In this document: positions 41,201 to 51,069 of the stretch, piece by piece | Numbering within the stretch: the first letter of the stretch is position 1 | How the letters are laid out: each line of letters begins with the position of its first letter | Notes under the pieces: generated by a model | What the model saw: the letters and a program-made list of their open reading frames with translations, nothing else | What the model was told of the DNA's origin: nothing | The model's database searches: none | Position numbers and translations under genes: made by a program | Assembly (NCBI RefSeq): GCF_011808225.1 | Contig: NZ_SOYS01000002.1 | Coordinates: 186,001-250,000 of the forward strand | From: Cedecea colo | GTDB taxonomy: Bacteria; Pseudomonadota; Gammaproteobacteria; Enterobacterales; Enterobacteriaceae | Length of the DNA stretch: 64,000 bases | Direction: 5' to 3'

Positions 41201-42316
41201 ATGCATTATGATCTTATCATCGTGGGCAGCGGTTCAGTCGGGGCTGCGGCAGGCTGCTATGCCACCCACTCCGGGCTGAAGGTTTTGATGATCGACAGCG
41301 CCCACCCGCCTCACCAACAGGGCAGCCACCATGGCGACACCCGGCTGATGCGTCATGCCTATGGCGAGGGCGAGAAATACGTCCCGCTGGTGCTACGCGC
41401 GCAGAAGCTATGGGATGCGCTGGAGCAGATTAGCGGCGAAAAGCTTTTTCATCGCACCGGGGTTATTAATCTTGGCCCTGAAAACTCAACTTTTATCTCT
41501 ACCGTACAAAGCAGCGCGGAAAAATTCTCCTTACAGCTTGAAAAGCTGGATGCCCGCGCCGTGACGGAACGCTGGCCGAACATCACCGTGCCTGAGGGTT
41601 ACGTAGGTTTATTCGAGCCGAACTCCGGCGTCCTGCGCAGTGAACTCGCCGTGGCTACCTATATTCGCCTGGCAAATCAGGGCGGCTGCGCCCAGCTTTT
41701 TAACTGCCCGGTGACGGACATACGCCATACTAATGAAGGCGTCGTCGTAGAAACAGCAGAAGGTGAATATACCGCCAGCAAGCTTCTGGTAAGTGCGGGA
41801 ACCTGGGTCACTAAACTGCTGCCGGATTTGCCGGTCACCCCGGTACGCAAAATCTTCGCATGGCATCAGGCGGATGGCCGTTACAGCGAGGAAAACCGCT
41901 TCCCTGCGTTTACCGGAGAAATGCCGGACGGCAGCCAGTATTACGGTTTCCCGGCCCGGGATAACGAACTCAAAATCGGCAGGCACAACGGCGGCCAGGT
42001 GATTAGCGAGCCGGAACAGCGCAAGCCCTTTGGCGCGGTTGCCAGCGACGGTAGCGAAGTCTTTGGCTTTCTGCGTAAGTTTCTGCCGGGCGTAGGCGTT
42101 TGCCTGCACGGCGCGGCCTGTACTTACGATAACTCTCCCGATGAAGATTTTATTATCGATACCTTACCCGGCCATGACAATACGCTGGTCATCACCGGCC
42201 TTAGCGGGCACGGCTTTAAATTCGCCTCCGTGCTGGGCGAAATTACCTGCCAGTTTGCCCAGGGTAAAACGCCTGACTTCGATCTTTTACCCTTCTCGCT
42301 GTCCCGCTTTAATTAA
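41201..42316 (+). CDS. solA: SolA, N-methyl-L-tryptophan oxidase
   Basis: FAD amine oxidase of the monomeric sarcosine oxidase family, 371 aa (E. coli 372). The dinucleotide fold is [16 protein letters not shown]. The cysteine near residue 308 ([20 protein letters not shown]) is in the region that links FAD covalently. [10 protein letters not shown] is the C-terminal FAD motif. It is monocistronic, with a yceO-like reading frame just after it. Confidence 0.93.
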   Translation: MHYDLIIVGSGSVGAAAGCYATHSGLKVLMIDSAHPPHQQGSHHGDTRLMRHAYGEGEKYVPLVLRAQKLWDALEQISGEKLFHRTGVINLGPENSTFISTVQSSAEKFSLQLEKLDARAVTERWPNITVPEGYVGLFEPNSGVLRSELAVATYIRLANQGGCAQLFNCPVTDIRHTNEGVVVETAEGEYTASKLLVSAGTWVTKLLPDLPVTPVRKIFAWHQADGRYSEENRFPAFTGEMPDGSQYYGFPARDNELKIGRHNGGQVISEPEQRKPFGAVASDGSEVFGFLRKFLPGVGVCLHGAACTYDNSPDEDFIIDTLPGHDNTLVITGLSGHGFKFASVLGEITCQFAQGKTPDFDLLPFSLSRFN

Positions 42317-42363
42317 CGCCTGAGCAGGGCTTACCCGAAGGTGGCCCTGCCGTTAACCGGACT

Positions 42364-42480
42364 ATGTATGCATCTATTTATTCACTTTTTATCAATAACG
42401 TTCGGGAACACTTAATTCTGTATCTTATTTTATGGCCTTTGCTGGCCTTCATAGATGCCGCTTATCTTTATTTTAACTAA
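42364..42480 (+). CDS. yceO: YceO-like small hydrophobic protein (38 aa)
   Basis: ATG TAT GCA TCT... translates to MYASIYSLFINNVREHLILY and then LILWPLLAFIDAAYLYFN. This aligns with the inner part of E. coli YceO ([20 protein letters not shown]), which lies at the same place between solA and yceJ. One predicted transmembrane helix (about 17-34). No good Shine-Dalgarno is visible and the N terminus is shorter than in E. coli, so the start is uncertain. E. coli yceO is linked to acid resistance and biofilm; that role is only inferred. The next 299 nt (42481-42779) are AT-rich with no gene. Confidence 0.65.
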   Translation: MYASIYSLFINNVREHLILYLILWPLLAFIDAAYLYFN

Positions 42481-42779
42481 GCATAGCCGCCGCCGTAATA
42501 TTGACAATAACTGACGATAAACTGAGACAACTATACTTTTCATGCAAATAATTAGATAATAATTATTCACCCATCGGCCCATAGTATCGCTCTCTCACTG
42601 CCGTTAAATGACGAAACATCCTGTCCGTCATTCTCTCCCGATGAATGCCAGTAGCGATTATCATTCAAATTTTTAGATGTTAATTTTTATTATCCTGCCC
42701 GGCGTCTGTTTCTGTTGCAATAACGATAATTAACGGTTTATGTTCTGGTTTATTAGCTCTTATATTCAGGCGCATAATT

Positions 42780-43334
42780 ATGCAATGGCGAAACTCATCC
42801 GAACGTTACGGACATCTGTCGGTGCTTATTCACTGGCTGGTCGCACTTACCGTGTACGGCATGTTTGGCCTCGGCCTGTGGATGGTTACCCTCGGTTATT
42901 ACGATGGCTGGTATCACAAAGCGCCGGAGCTGCACAAAAGCATCGGTATGCTCGTCCTGCTGGTGATGGTTATCCGCGTCCTCTGGCGTTTTATCTCCCC
43001 GCCGCCTCCTTCTCTTACAAGCTACACGCGCCTGACGCGAATCAGCGCGGTTGCCGCACATCTGCTGCTTTACGTGCTGCTTTTCGCCATTTTGTTCAGC
43101 GGCTATCTGATTTCCACGGCGGATGGGAAACCCGTCAGCGTGTTTGGCCTGTTCGACATTCCCGCAACGATCGCCGATGCGGGTGCTCAGGCCGATCTCG
43201 CCGGCATGCTGCATCTCTGGCTGGCCTGGGGCGTGGTTATCCTCTCCGTTCTTCATGGTCTGGCCGCGCTGAAACACCACTTTATTGATCAAGACGTTAC
43301 CCTCAAGCGGATGCTGGGGAAATCGTCTCGTTAA
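42780..43334 (+). CDS. yceJ: YceJ, cytochrome b561 family protein
   Basis: 184-aa inner-membrane di-heme cytochrome b561-type protein with four predicted membrane segments. Candidate heme-ligand histidines are in [29 protein letters not shown] and [11 protein letters not shown]. It lies just ahead of yceI with an 17-nt gap, a pairing conserved in many bacteria and suggesting a shared isoprenoid/quinone role for the two. Confidence 0.93.
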   Translation: MQWRNSSERYGHLSVLIHWLVALTVYGMFGLGLWMVTLGYYDGWYHKAPELHKSIGMLVLLVMVIRVLWRFISPPPPSLTSYTRLTRISAVAAHLLLYVLLFAILFSGYLISTADGKPVSVFGLFDIPATIADAGAQADLAGMLHLWLAWGVVILSVLHGLAALKHHFIDQDVTLKRMLGKSSR

Positions 43335-43351
43335 CTATGGAGCGAATGATG

Positions 43352-43924
43352 ATGAAAAAAATCCTGCCGGGAATGATTTTGGGCGCCCTGATGTTCACCA
43401 CCGGCTCTGCGGTTGCCGCCGATTACAAAATTGATACACAGGGCCAGCACGCCTTCGTTAATTTCCGTATTCAGCATCTTGGCTACAGTTGGCTGTACGG
43501 GACTTTTCGTGACTTCGACGGCACTTTTTCCTTTGATGAGAAAAATCCTGCTGCGGATAAAGTCAACGTCACCATCAATACCACCAGCGTGGACACCAAC
43601 CACGCCGAGCGTGATAAACACTTACGTAGCGCAGAATTCCTCAACGTAACCAAATTCCCGCAGGCGACATTTGTTTCCACCGCGGTGAAGAAAGACGGCG
43701 ATGAACTGGATATCGCGGGTAACCTGACGCTTAAAGGTGTGACAAAACCGGTCACGCTTGAAGCCAAATTAATTGGCCAGGGCGACGATCCGTGGGGCGG
43801 CGTGCGCGCTGGTTTTGAAGCGGAAGGCAAAATTCGACTGAAAGACTTTAATATCACCACCGATCTGGGACCTGCGTCGCAGGAAGTGGATCTGATTATT
43901 TCTGTGGAAGGCATTCGCCAGTAA
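43352..43924 (+). CDS. yceI: YceI, periplasmic polyisoprenoid-binding protein
   Basis: Lipocalin-like periplasmic protein, 190 aa (E. coli 191). The signal [20 protein letters not shown] is cleaved after SAVA before ADYKID. The YceI domain text ([39 protein letters not shown]) is clear. Three ATGs are in a row; the third gives the E. coli N terminus and 9-nt spacing from GGAG. E. coli yceI is induced by high pH and osmotic stress. Confidence 0.94.
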   Translation: MKKILPGMILGALMFTTGSAVAADYKIDTQGQHAFVNFRIQHLGYSWLYGTFRDFDGTFSFDEKNPAADKVNVTINTTSVDTNHAERDKHLRSAEFLNVTKFPQATFVSTAVKKDGDELDIAGNLTLKGVTKPVTLEAKLIGQGDDPWGGVRAGFEAEGKIRLKDFNITTDLGPASQEVDLIISVEGIRQ

Positions 43925-43933
43925 GCGAAATAA

Positions 43934-44122
43934 ATGTCTCCCTTCACAGGGAGACATGAGACTGATGACAAACCTCATCGCTTACGAAGTTCTGAAAAAT
44001 GTCACCCGAAAATTAACGGCAAAATCAATTGATTGATTTTCGGCAAATAATCACAAAGAAGGAAAAACCACGTTTTTTCCTTCTTTGTCAGCAACCTGAT
44101 GTCTCCCTTCACAGGGAAACAT
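43934..44122 (+). repeat. ~140-bp palindromic repeat flanked by duplicated hairpins (yceI-trhO gap)
   Basis: Hairpin 43934-43957 (ATGTCTCCCT / AGGGAGACAT), body 43958-44098, and the same hairpin again at 44099-44122 with one base changed. The body starts GAGACTGATGACAAACC, has the perfect palindrome AAAATCAATTGATTGATTTT (44021-44040), the hairpin GAAGGAAAAACCACGTTTTT then TCCTTC, and ends TTTGTCAGCAACCTG. Its two ends form an imperfect inverted repeat. It lies between convergent genes, so the outer hairpins may act as terminators. Confidence 0.9.
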
Positions 44123-44127
44123 CGATT

Positions 44128-45177
44128 TTATTCCGGGTCAGGAATCCCCAGCGTGGTATTTAGCGCGCCACGAGATTTATTGAAGATTTTATTGCCGTTT
44201 TCACGCCCGGCACGACGCCGACGCTGCTCTTCAGGTGAGAGCGCAAGCTCTTCCTTGCACAATTCACTGCAACAACCGTGGAATTTCTCCGCACAGCTCG
44301 GGCACTGAATAAACAGCAGATGACAGCCGTCATTTTTGCAGTTGGTGTGGCTGTCGCAGGCGGTGCCGCACTGATGGCAGTGCGCAATCACGTCGTCTGA
44401 AATTCGCTCGCCCATACGCTCGTCAAAAACAAAGTTCTTGCCAACGAAGCGAACCGGAATGCCCTGTTCACGGGCGCGACGCGCATATTCAATAATGCCG
44501 CCTTCAATGTGATAAACATTTTTAAAGCCGTTATGGCGCATCCAGGCGCTGGCTTTCTCACAGCGGATACCGCCGGTACAGTACATGACGATTTTTTTAT
44601 CTTTATCGTCCTGTAGCATATCAACGGCTTTCGGCAGCTGCTCGCGGAAGGTATCCGCCGGAATTTCCATCGCATTGTGAAAATGCCCCACTTCGTATTC
44701 ATAGTGGTTGCGCATGTCGATAAACACGGCTTCAGGATCGTCCAGCATGCTGTTAACTTCAGCCGCCTTGAGATAGGCACCCACGTCGCTGGCGTCAAAA
44801 GATGGATCGTCAATGCCGTCGGCGACAATACGGTCGCGCACCTTCATCCGCAGCACCCAGAACGACTTTCCGTCATCGTCCAGCGCCACGTTCAGACGAA
44901 GGTTGTTAAGCGCTGGATGAAAGGCATACAGCATTTCACGAAATGCATCCACGCGGCTTTGCGGCACGCTGATTTGGGCATTGATCCCTTCACGGGCCAG
45001 ATAAACACGGCCAAATACATCCAGCGAGACAAACGCTTTGTAGAGCGCATCGCGGGTGGTCTGTGGTTCATCAATTGTGAAATATTTATAGAATGAGAGA
45101 GTGGTACGCGGCTCGGTTTCGGCCAGCATGCGCTCACGCAGTTCCTCATTCGATATACGGTTATGTAACACTGGCAT
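44128..45177 (-). CDS. trhO: TrhO (YceA), tRNA uridine-34 hydroxylase
   Basis: O2-dependent hydroxylation of U34 in tRNAs. It is 349 aa (E. coli 350). An N-terminal domain precedes a rhodanese domain with the reactive cysteine in [12 protein letters not shown], and a Cys-rich C-terminal zinc region ([20 protein letters not shown]). The start MPVLHNRIS follows E. coli; an ATG 17 codons upstream is possible. Confidence 0.95.
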   Translation of the reverse strand: MPVLHNRISNEELRERMLAETEPRTTLSFYKYFTIDEPQTTRDALYKAFVSLDVFGRVYLAREGINAQISVPQSRVDAFREMLYAFHPALNNLRLNVALDDDGKSFWVLRMKVRDRIVADGIDDPSFDASDVGAYLKAAEVNSMLDDPEAVFIDMRNHYEYEVGHFHNAMEIPADTFREQLPKAVDMLQDDKDKKIVMYCTGGIRCEKASAWMRHNGFKNVYHIEGGIIEYARRAREQGIPVRFVGKNFVFDERMGERISDDVIAHCHQCGTACDSHTNCKNDGCHLLFIQCPSCAEKFHGCCSELCKEELALSPEEQRRRRAGRENGNKIFNKSRGALNTTLGIPDPE

Positions 45178-45404
45178 GGTGTTCGCTCGGCTATCGTTGA
45201 TAAAAAAGTGGGCAGCATCATAAAGCAATTAACGTTAATTTACATCCCTGCTTTTTACGTTACATTTGCCTCAACCATTGGCATAAAGAACAACATCTGT
45301 TGAATTATCAGGCATTCTGCCGCCGTTAATTTTGGCTGGACAGCAAAAAATGTCACAATAGCCCAATTACGAAGATCCGGCATTTGCCGTCACTAAGGTT
45401 TTAC

Positions 45405-46328
45405 ATGACGAATTTACCGCAATTCTCGCGTGCGCTGCTCCATCCCCGCTATTGGGGAACCTGGTTTGGAATTGGTTTGCTCTATTTAGTTACTCTGCTT
45501 CCTTATCCTGTTATTTATCGCCTCGGGCTAGGACTTGGTCATTTAGCCCGGCGGTTTATGAAACGCCGCGTGAGGATCACACGCCGCAATCTTGAGCTGG
45601 CTTTTCCGCAAAAGAGCCCGCAGGAACGCGAGCATATCCTGCTTAAAAACTTTGAATCCGTGGGCCTTGGCCTGATGGAAACCGGCATTGCCTGGTTCTG
45701 GCCGCTCTGGCGTATCCGGCGCTGGTGCGATGTCAGCGGCGTTGATCAAATCCATGCGGTTCAGGAAGCAAAGCGCGGCGTGCTGCTCATCGGTATCCAC
45801 TTCCTGTCGCTTGAACTCGGCGCCCGCATGTTCGGCATGAATACACCCGGTATCGGCGTCTATCGCCCAAATGACAATGCCCTGCTCGACTGGCTGCAAA
45901 CCTGGGGCCGCATGCGCTCCAATAAAAGCATGATTGACCGCAAAGACCTGAAGGGAATGATCCGCGCCCTGAAACAGGGAGAGATAATCTGGTACGCACC
46001 GGATCATGATTACGGCCCTCGCGGCAGCGTTTTTGTCCCCTTCTTCGGCGTGGATGAAGCCGCCACCACGACGGGGACTTACACGCTTGCGCGTATGTCC
46101 GGGGCAGCTATTGTTCCTATGGTGCCGCGCCGCAAACCCGATGGTCAGGGATACGAGCTAATTATCCTGCCTGCCGAATTTTCACCACCGCTTGAAACGC
46201 CCGAAGGTACGGCGCTGTGGATGAACCAAATTATTGAGCAGTGCATTTTAATGGCGCCAGAGCAATATATGTGGCTCCATCGGCGTTTCAAAACACGGCC
46301 ACAAGGCACTCCTTCTCGTTATAAATAA
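45405..46328 (+). CDS. lpxL: LpxL (HtrB), lauroyl-ACP-dependent lipid A acyltransferase
   Basis: Adds the secondary laurate to Kdo2-lipid A at the inner membrane, using acyl-ACP. It is 307 aa. A hydrophobic N-terminal anchor (about 18-38) is followed by the HX4E motif in [12 protein letters not shown] and by [10 protein letters not shown]. The start [12 protein letters not shown] matches E. coli; an in-frame ATG seven codons upstream is weaker. No gene is seen in the 227-nt trhO/lpxL divergent gap. Confidence 0.96.
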   Translation: MTNLPQFSRALLHPRYWGTWFGIGLLYLVTLLPYPVIYRLGLGLGHLARRFMKRRVRITRRNLELAFPQKSPQEREHILLKNFESVGLGLMETGIAWFWPLWRIRRWCDVSGVDQIHAVQEAKRGVLLIGIHFLSLELGARMFGMNTPGIGVYRPNDNALLDWLQTWGRMRSNKSMIDRKDLKGMIRALKQGEIIWYAPDHDYGPRGSVFVPFFGVDEAATTTGTYTLARMSGAAIVPMVPRRKPDGQGYELIILPAEFSPPLETPEGTALWMNQIIEQCILMAPEQYMWLHRRFKTRPQGTPSRYK

Positions 46329-46490
46329 ACGGCTTAAGTCTTCTCCTTCGTAAGAGGGAGAAAGCATTTTCATTTAACTAAAAAAGCTTTCCGGTTTGCC
46401 TCTTTCCACACTTCAGGCGCATACTTAGCAGGTTAATATTTTCTTTTCCCAGCCTTTTTCGCGCTGGTTTTGCCGATTGTCTGGAGCGTT

Positions 46491-47717
46491 ATGACTCCCC
46501 CTGAGAGCAGCATTAACTGGAAACGCAACCTCGCCATCGCCTGGCTGGGATGTTTTCTGACGGGCGCAGCCTTTAGCCTTGTGATGCCATTCCTGCCGCT
46601 TTATGTCGAGCTCCTCGGCGTAACCGGCCACAGTTCCCTGAATATGTGGTCCGGGGTAGTGTTCAGCATCACCTTCCTGTTTTCCGCTATCGCATCTCCC
46701 TTCTGGGGCGGCCTTGCCGACCGCAAAGGCCGAAAGCTCATGCTGCTGCGTTCAGCGCTGGGCATGTCTGTCGTGATGGTGCTGATGGGGTTTGCCCAGA
46801 ATATCTGGCAGTTTCTTGCCCTGCGCGCCCTGCTTGGGTTACTGGGCGGATTTGTCCCTAACGCCAATGCGCTGATCGCCACTCAGGTTCCACGGCATAA
46901 AAGCGGCTGGGCACTGGGCACGCTTTCAACGGGCGGCGTAAGCGGCGCCTTGTTAGGTCCCTTAATCGGCGGCCTGCTTGCCGACAGCTACGGCCTGCGT
47001 CCGGTATTTTTCATCACGGCTTCGGTACTGTTCGTCTGCTTTATCCTGACGCTCTTTTGCATTCGTGAGGTGTTCACGCCGGTTCCTAAAAAAGATATGC
47101 TTCACGCGCGCCAGGTACTCACTTCGCTCAAAAATCCCCGTCTGGTACTTAGCCTGTTCGTCACTACCATGATCATTCAGGTGGCCACCGGGTCGATTGC
47201 TCCTATCCTGACGCTCTACGTACGCGACCTCGCCGGTAACGTGAGCAACCTGGCATTTATCAGCGGGATGATTGCCTCGGTGCCGGGCGTGGCGGCGCTG
47301 ATCAGCGCTCCGCGCCTTGGCAAACTAGGCGATCGCATCGGGCCGGAGAAGATCTTAATCTGCGCGCTGACGATCTCCGTTGCGCTACTGATCCCGATGT
47401 CGATGGTGCAAAATCCCTGGCAGCTTGGCATTCTGCGTTTTTTACTGGGCGCGGCGGACGGGGCGCTGTTACCTGCGGTGCAAACCCTGTTGATATACAA
47501 CGCCAGCAACCAGATTGCCGGACGAATCTTCAGCTACAACCAGTCCTTCCGTGATATCGGCAACGTTACCGGTCCGCTAATCGGCGCGGCGATTTCAGCC
47601 AGCTACGGCTTCCGAACCGTTTTTATCGTTACCGCGAGCGTCGTGTTGTTTAACGCCTTTTACTCCTGGGTTAGCCTGCGCAGCCCGCCGGAAAGAATCC
47701 GTCTTCCAGGCGAGTAA
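46491..47717 (+). CDS. mdtG: MdtG, MFS drug efflux transporter
   Basis: Twelve predicted membrane segments, 408 aa, exactly the E. coli length. Motif A region: [23 protein letters not shown] follows CTGGAGCGTT. In E. coli it gives fosfomycin and deoxycholate tolerance and belongs to the marA/soxS/rob regulon; I could not identify a convincing marbox. Confidence 0.95.
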   Translation: MTPPESSINWKRNLAIAWLGCFLTGAAFSLVMPFLPLYVELLGVTGHSSLNMWSGVVFSITFLFSAIASPFWGGLADRKGRKLMLLRSALGMSVVMVLMGFAQNIWQFLALRALLGLLGGFVPNANALIATQVPRHKSGWALGTLSTGGVSGALLGPLIGGLLADSYGLRPVFFITASVLFVCFILTLFCIREVFTPVPKKDMLHARQVLTSLKNPRLVLSLFVTTMIIQVATGSIAPILTLYVRDLAGNVSNLAFISGMIASVPGVAALISAPRLGKLGDRIGPEKILICALTISVALLIPMSMVQNPWQLGILRFLLGAADGALLPAVQTLLIYNASNQIAGRIFSYNQSFRDIGNVTGPLIGAAISASYGFRTVFIVTASVVLFNAFYSWVSLRSPPERIRLPGE

Positions 47718-47835
47718 TCGATCATTTTATCGTCATTTAAATTCTCAGACTTGCAACTTTGCGAACAGCGTCAACAATTAACATGAAATTGCTACGGAGC
47801 ATCCGCTCCCTGACCTCTGCCATAAGGAGATTTTC

Positions 47836-48210
47836 ATGAGCATGTACGCAACGCTTGAAGAAGCCATTGATGCCGCACGAGAATTATTCCTCGCCGATCA
47901 TCCGGATGTGGATGAAGAGTCTGCCAGCGTGCAGCAACTTAACGTCCAGAAATACGTTCTGCAGGATGGCGATATCATGTGGCAGGTAGAGTTTTTTGCT
48001 GACGACAGCGAAACCGGTGAATGTTTACCTATGCTGAGCGGTGAAGCCGCACAAAGCGTTTTTGACGGCGATTATGAAGAGATTGAGCTGCGTCAGGAAT
48101 GGCTTGAGGAGAACACGCTGCACGAGTGGGATGAAGGGGAATTTCAACTGGAGCCGCCTCTGGATACCGAGGAAGGCCAGACCGCAGCCGACGAATGGGA
48201 GGAAAGATAA
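47836..48210 (+). CDS. msyB: MsyB (MysB), acidic protein
   Basis: 124 aa, strongly acidic (about a quarter Asp/Glu), E. coli length. Originally found as a multicopy suppressor of secretion mutants; its molecular function is not settled. MYATLEEAIDAARELFLADH begins it and LDTEEGQTAADEWEE ends it. A clean AAGGAGA precedes the ATG. Its stop is only 3 nt from the end of the convergent yceK. Confidence 0.94.
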   Translation: MSMYATLEEAIDAARELFLADHPDVDEESASVQQLNVQKYVLQDGDIMWQVEFFADDSETGECLPMLSGEAAQSVFDGDYEEIELRQEWLEENTLHEWDEGEFQLEPPLDTEEGQTAADEWEER

Positions 48211-48213
48211 GCC

Positions 48214-48444
48214 TTATTCGTAAGGACCGTGGCTGGCGTCAATGGGCAACAGCAGAGTGTCAAAGACCAGCGAGAACGGTAAGTCCAGCACCGTGATATA
48301 GCGCCACGCGCTGTCACGCACGTCCCACTGCACGCCGGGGTAATACTGATTCCCGTGTCCCTGCCCCGGCACCGCACGGCTGATAATACTGCCACAGCCG
48401 CTCAGCGTGCAGGCCACCATAATGACCACTAGCGCTTTTAACAA
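48214..48444 (-). CDS. yceK: YceK, small lipoprotein (DUF1375)
   Basis: Predicted 76-aa lipoprotein, starting TTG (TTGTTAAAAGCG) with AGGAGAG upstream; this matches the E. coli length of 75. The lipobox is TLSGC, cysteine 17, followed by GSIISR. The mature protein (GQGHGNQYYPGVQWDVRDSA) is nearly identical to E. coli. The ATG 28 codons upstream would bury the signal peptide behind a basic stretch and overlap the Shine-Dalgarno, so I prefer TTG. Confidence 0.85.
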   Translation of the reverse strand: MLKALVVIMVACTLSGCGSIISRAVPGQGHGNQYYPGVQWDVRDSAWRYITVLDLPFSLVFDTLLLPIDASHGPYE

Positions 48445-48494
48445 CGTCTCTCTCCTGTTGTGTTCCGGCTGAGTAAATCTCCGGCGTTGAGCGT

Positions 48495-48522
48495 AAAAAA
48501 ATGCCGACCCGGAGGTCGGCAG
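48495..48522 (-). terminator. Terminator of opgGH
   Basis: TGCCGACC / GGGTCGGCA stem followed by TTTTTTTAC on the minus strand, just after opgH. Confidence 0.9.
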
Positions 48523-48537
48523 TTTCACATCGTCTTT

Positions 48538-51069
48538 TTACTTTGTCCGTAACGCGGCCGGGTTCAGCGACAGCGCGTTGTAATTGTCCACCCACGAAGA
48601 GTAACGCTGTGGATTAGACCAGACGCGGTAATGCAAACGAGACATCGTCACCGGGTCGCTAAGCAGCACCAGACGACGGTCGCGGTTGAGTTTATCCGGC
48701 GTTTCGTTAAGCGCCTGCTCAACGTGGCGATCGCGGGCTATCTCAAGCACCTGGCTTGCGCGGTGACGCGCCGTTGCCATCGCTGTCGCCAAGGCGTTAA
48801 ACGACGGGTTAAATACCGCGTGCATAAAGCCATCTTCCAGCGTACGGCTGCGGTTGAGCTTCAGATAGTTGTCGGTATCCACCAGCACCTGAGGAGGAGA
48901 ATACTCTTCCGGGATCAGGAACAGCTTCCAGCGTTTGGTGCGCAGGCCCACCGTGCTACGGCTGGAAATCACCGAGACAAACGGCGAAAGGATCAGCGAG
49001 AACACGATTGGCGCAAGCCAGAACAGGAAACGCAGATCCAGCCACGCCATGCCGACCGCCCACACCAGACCCAACAATAACTGAGAACCGTGGCGCATAA
49101 AGGCTTCACCCCAGGGAGTGGAGTCGTCATCGCGCTGCGGAGAGTTCCAGACCACTTCCCAACCCAGAAACGCGCTGACCACAAACACCGTATGGAACAG
49201 CATGCGCACCGGCGCCAGCAGCACGGAAAACAGCACTTCGAGCAGCAGAGAAAGCGTGACCCGCAGGAAGCCGCCGTATTCTTTCGAGCCTTTGCACCAG
49301 ATAAGGATGATGCTCAGCAGCTTAGGCAGGAACAGCAGCACCATGGTCGAGGCAAACAGCGCAATCGCCAGTTCAGGACGCCACTGCGGCCACACCGGGA
49401 ACAGCTGACGCGGCTGCAGAAAGTACTGCGGCTCCGTCAGGGCATGCACCACCTGCAACGCGGTAGACAACGCCAGGAACATAAACCACAGCGGCGCCGA
49501 CAGGTAAGACATGACGCCGGTCAGGAATACCGCACGGTGAACCGGGTGCATGCCTTTAACCAGGAACAGACGGAAGTTCATCAGGTTACCATGGCACCAG
49601 CGGCGGTCACGCTTCAGTTCATCGAGCAGGTTTGGCGGCAGCTCTTCATAAGAGCCCGGCAGATCGTAGGCAATCCACACGCCCCAGCCCGCACGGCGCA
49701 TCAACGCCGCTTCCACGAAGTCATGCGACAGAATAGAACCCGCGAACGATCCTTCACCCGGCAACGGCGCCAGCGCACAATGCTCGATAAACGGCTTAAC
49801 GCGGATGATAGCGTTATGGCCCCAGTAGTGGGACTCACCCAGCTGCCAGAAGTGCAGGCCTGCGGTAAACAGCGGCCCGTACACACGGGTTGCGAACTGC
49901 TGGCAACGCGCATACAGCGTGTCCATACCGGATGCTTTCGGCGAAGACTGGATGATGCCGGCATTCGGATTCGCTTCCATCAGGCGCACGAGATTGGTCA
50001 GGCAGTCGCCGCTCATCACGGAGTCTGCATCCAGCACCACCATGTAGCTGTACTGGTTGCCCCAGCGACGGCAGAAGTCATCGATGTTGCCGCTCTTACG
50101 TTTTACACGACGACGACGACGGCGATAGAAAATCTGCCCTTCACCCTGCACTTCCGCAATCAGTTCCATCCACGCCTTTTGCTCGGCAACGCAGATATCC
50201 GGGTTGTAGCTGTCGCTCAGGATGTAAACGTCGAAATGCTGCTGCTGACCGGTGGCTTTCACCGACTCCCAGGTAGCACGCAGCCCGGCAAACACGCGGT
50301 CCACATCTTCGTTACAGATAGGCATAATCAGCGCGGTGCGGTGCGCCGGATTGATAGGCTCATCCCCAACGGTCGAGGCGGAAATACTGTATTTGTCTTT
50401 GCCCATCAGCAGTTGCAGGAAGCCCATAAGCGCAGTCCAGAAACCGGCGGAGACCCAGCAGAAGAGGATGGCGAACAGAATCAGAATGCCGCTTTGCAGC
50501 ACGTACGGCAGCAGCTGCATAAAGGACACCCACACATCCTGGCCAACCATGTCGGCAGGATTGATAAGCGCCCAGCCCTGGTACGGCAAAATAGTCTTCA
50601 TGTACCAGGTTGCAACCACGGTCTGCGCAAGCGTCAGGATCAGCAGGATGTAACGGCGGATAGTCCCGACGGTACGCCATTTCTGCTCGGCTTCGGCTTC
50701 TTCCTTCGACAGATAACGCGGATTAATTTCCCGCCCGCGTAACCGGTCCCAGAAGCGACCGATCGGGTTGGTGCGCCACGGGTCCGGGAACATGGAAGAA
50801 CGCGTTGCTTTTGGCATTGCCTGCAGCTGGGTACGCCCTTCGTCATCGTCGATGAGCTGACTGCCGCCCAGCGAATCCGGCCAGCTTGCCTCAAGGCGAG
50901 CTTTTACGGACCCTAAGGGAGCGTCGTCGTCGCGATCGTAACGGTGCCCTGACGCATCCAGCGCTTCGTGCACCGCTTGCAGATCGGCTGCCGGCAGAGC
51001 CGCCTTTTCGGCGGCCGTAAGGGGAAGTGCCTTGATATAGTCAGGCGCTGTATCGGTAGACTTATTCAT
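48538..51069 (-). CDS. opgH: OpgH (MdoH), glucan glucosyltransferase
   Basis: GT2-family inner-membrane enzyme that builds and exports the beta-1,2 backbone of osmoregulated periplasmic glucans from UDP-glucose; in E. coli it also inhibits FtsZ when UDP-glucose is high. 843 aa (E. coli 847). Multiple membrane segments flank a cytosolic catalytic domain with DADSVMSGD and RDRRWCHGN. The start [12 protein letters not shown] overlaps the end of opgG by 8 nt (AATGAATAA), so expression is coupled. An upstream ATG lies inside opgG. Confidence 0.96.
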   Translation of the reverse strand: MNKSTDTAPDYIKALPLTAAEKAALPAADLQAVHEALDASGHRYDRDDDAPLGSVKARLEASWPDSLGGSQLIDDDEGRTQLQAMPKATRSSMFPDPWRTNPIGRFWDRLRGREINPRYLSKEEAEAEQKWRTVGTIRRYILLILTLAQTVVATWYMKTILPYQGWALINPADMVGQDVWVSFMQLLPYVLQSGILILFAILFCWVSAGFWTALMGFLQLLMGKDKYSISASTVGDEPINPAHRTALIMPICNEDVDRVFAGLRATWESVKATGQQQHFDVYILSDSYNPDICVAEQKAWMELIAEVQGEGQIFYRRRRRRVKRKSGNIDDFCRRWGNQYSYMVVLDADSVMSGDCLTNLVRLMEANPNAGIIQSSPKASGMDTLYARCQQFATRVYGPLFTAGLHFWQLGESHYWGHNAIIRVKPFIEHCALAPLPGEGSFAGSILSHDFVEAALMRRAGWGVWIAYDLPGSYEELPPNLLDELKRDRRWCHGNLMNFRLFLVKGMHPVHRAVFLTGVMSYLSAPLWFMFLALSTALQVVHALTEPQYFLQPRQLFPVWPQWRPELAIALFASTMVLLFLPKLLSIILIWCKGSKEYGGFLRVTLSLLLEVLFSVLLAPVRMLFHTVFVVSAFLGWEVVWNSPQRDDDSTPWGEAFMRHGSQLLLGLVWAVGMAWLDLRFLFWLAPIVFSLILSPFVSVISSRSTVGLRTKRWKLFLIPEEYSPPQVLVDTDNYLKLNRSRTLEDGFMHAVFNPSFNALATAMATARHRASQVLEIARDRHVEQALNETPDKLNRDRRLVLLSDPVTMSRLHYRVWSNPQRYSSWVDNYNALSLNPAALRTK

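Noticed and set aside
49090-50742. 550-codon open frame on the plus strand
   Set aside because: It is antisense to opgH throughout, its product is rich in His, Arg and Gln with no domain, and opgH is clearly the real gene.
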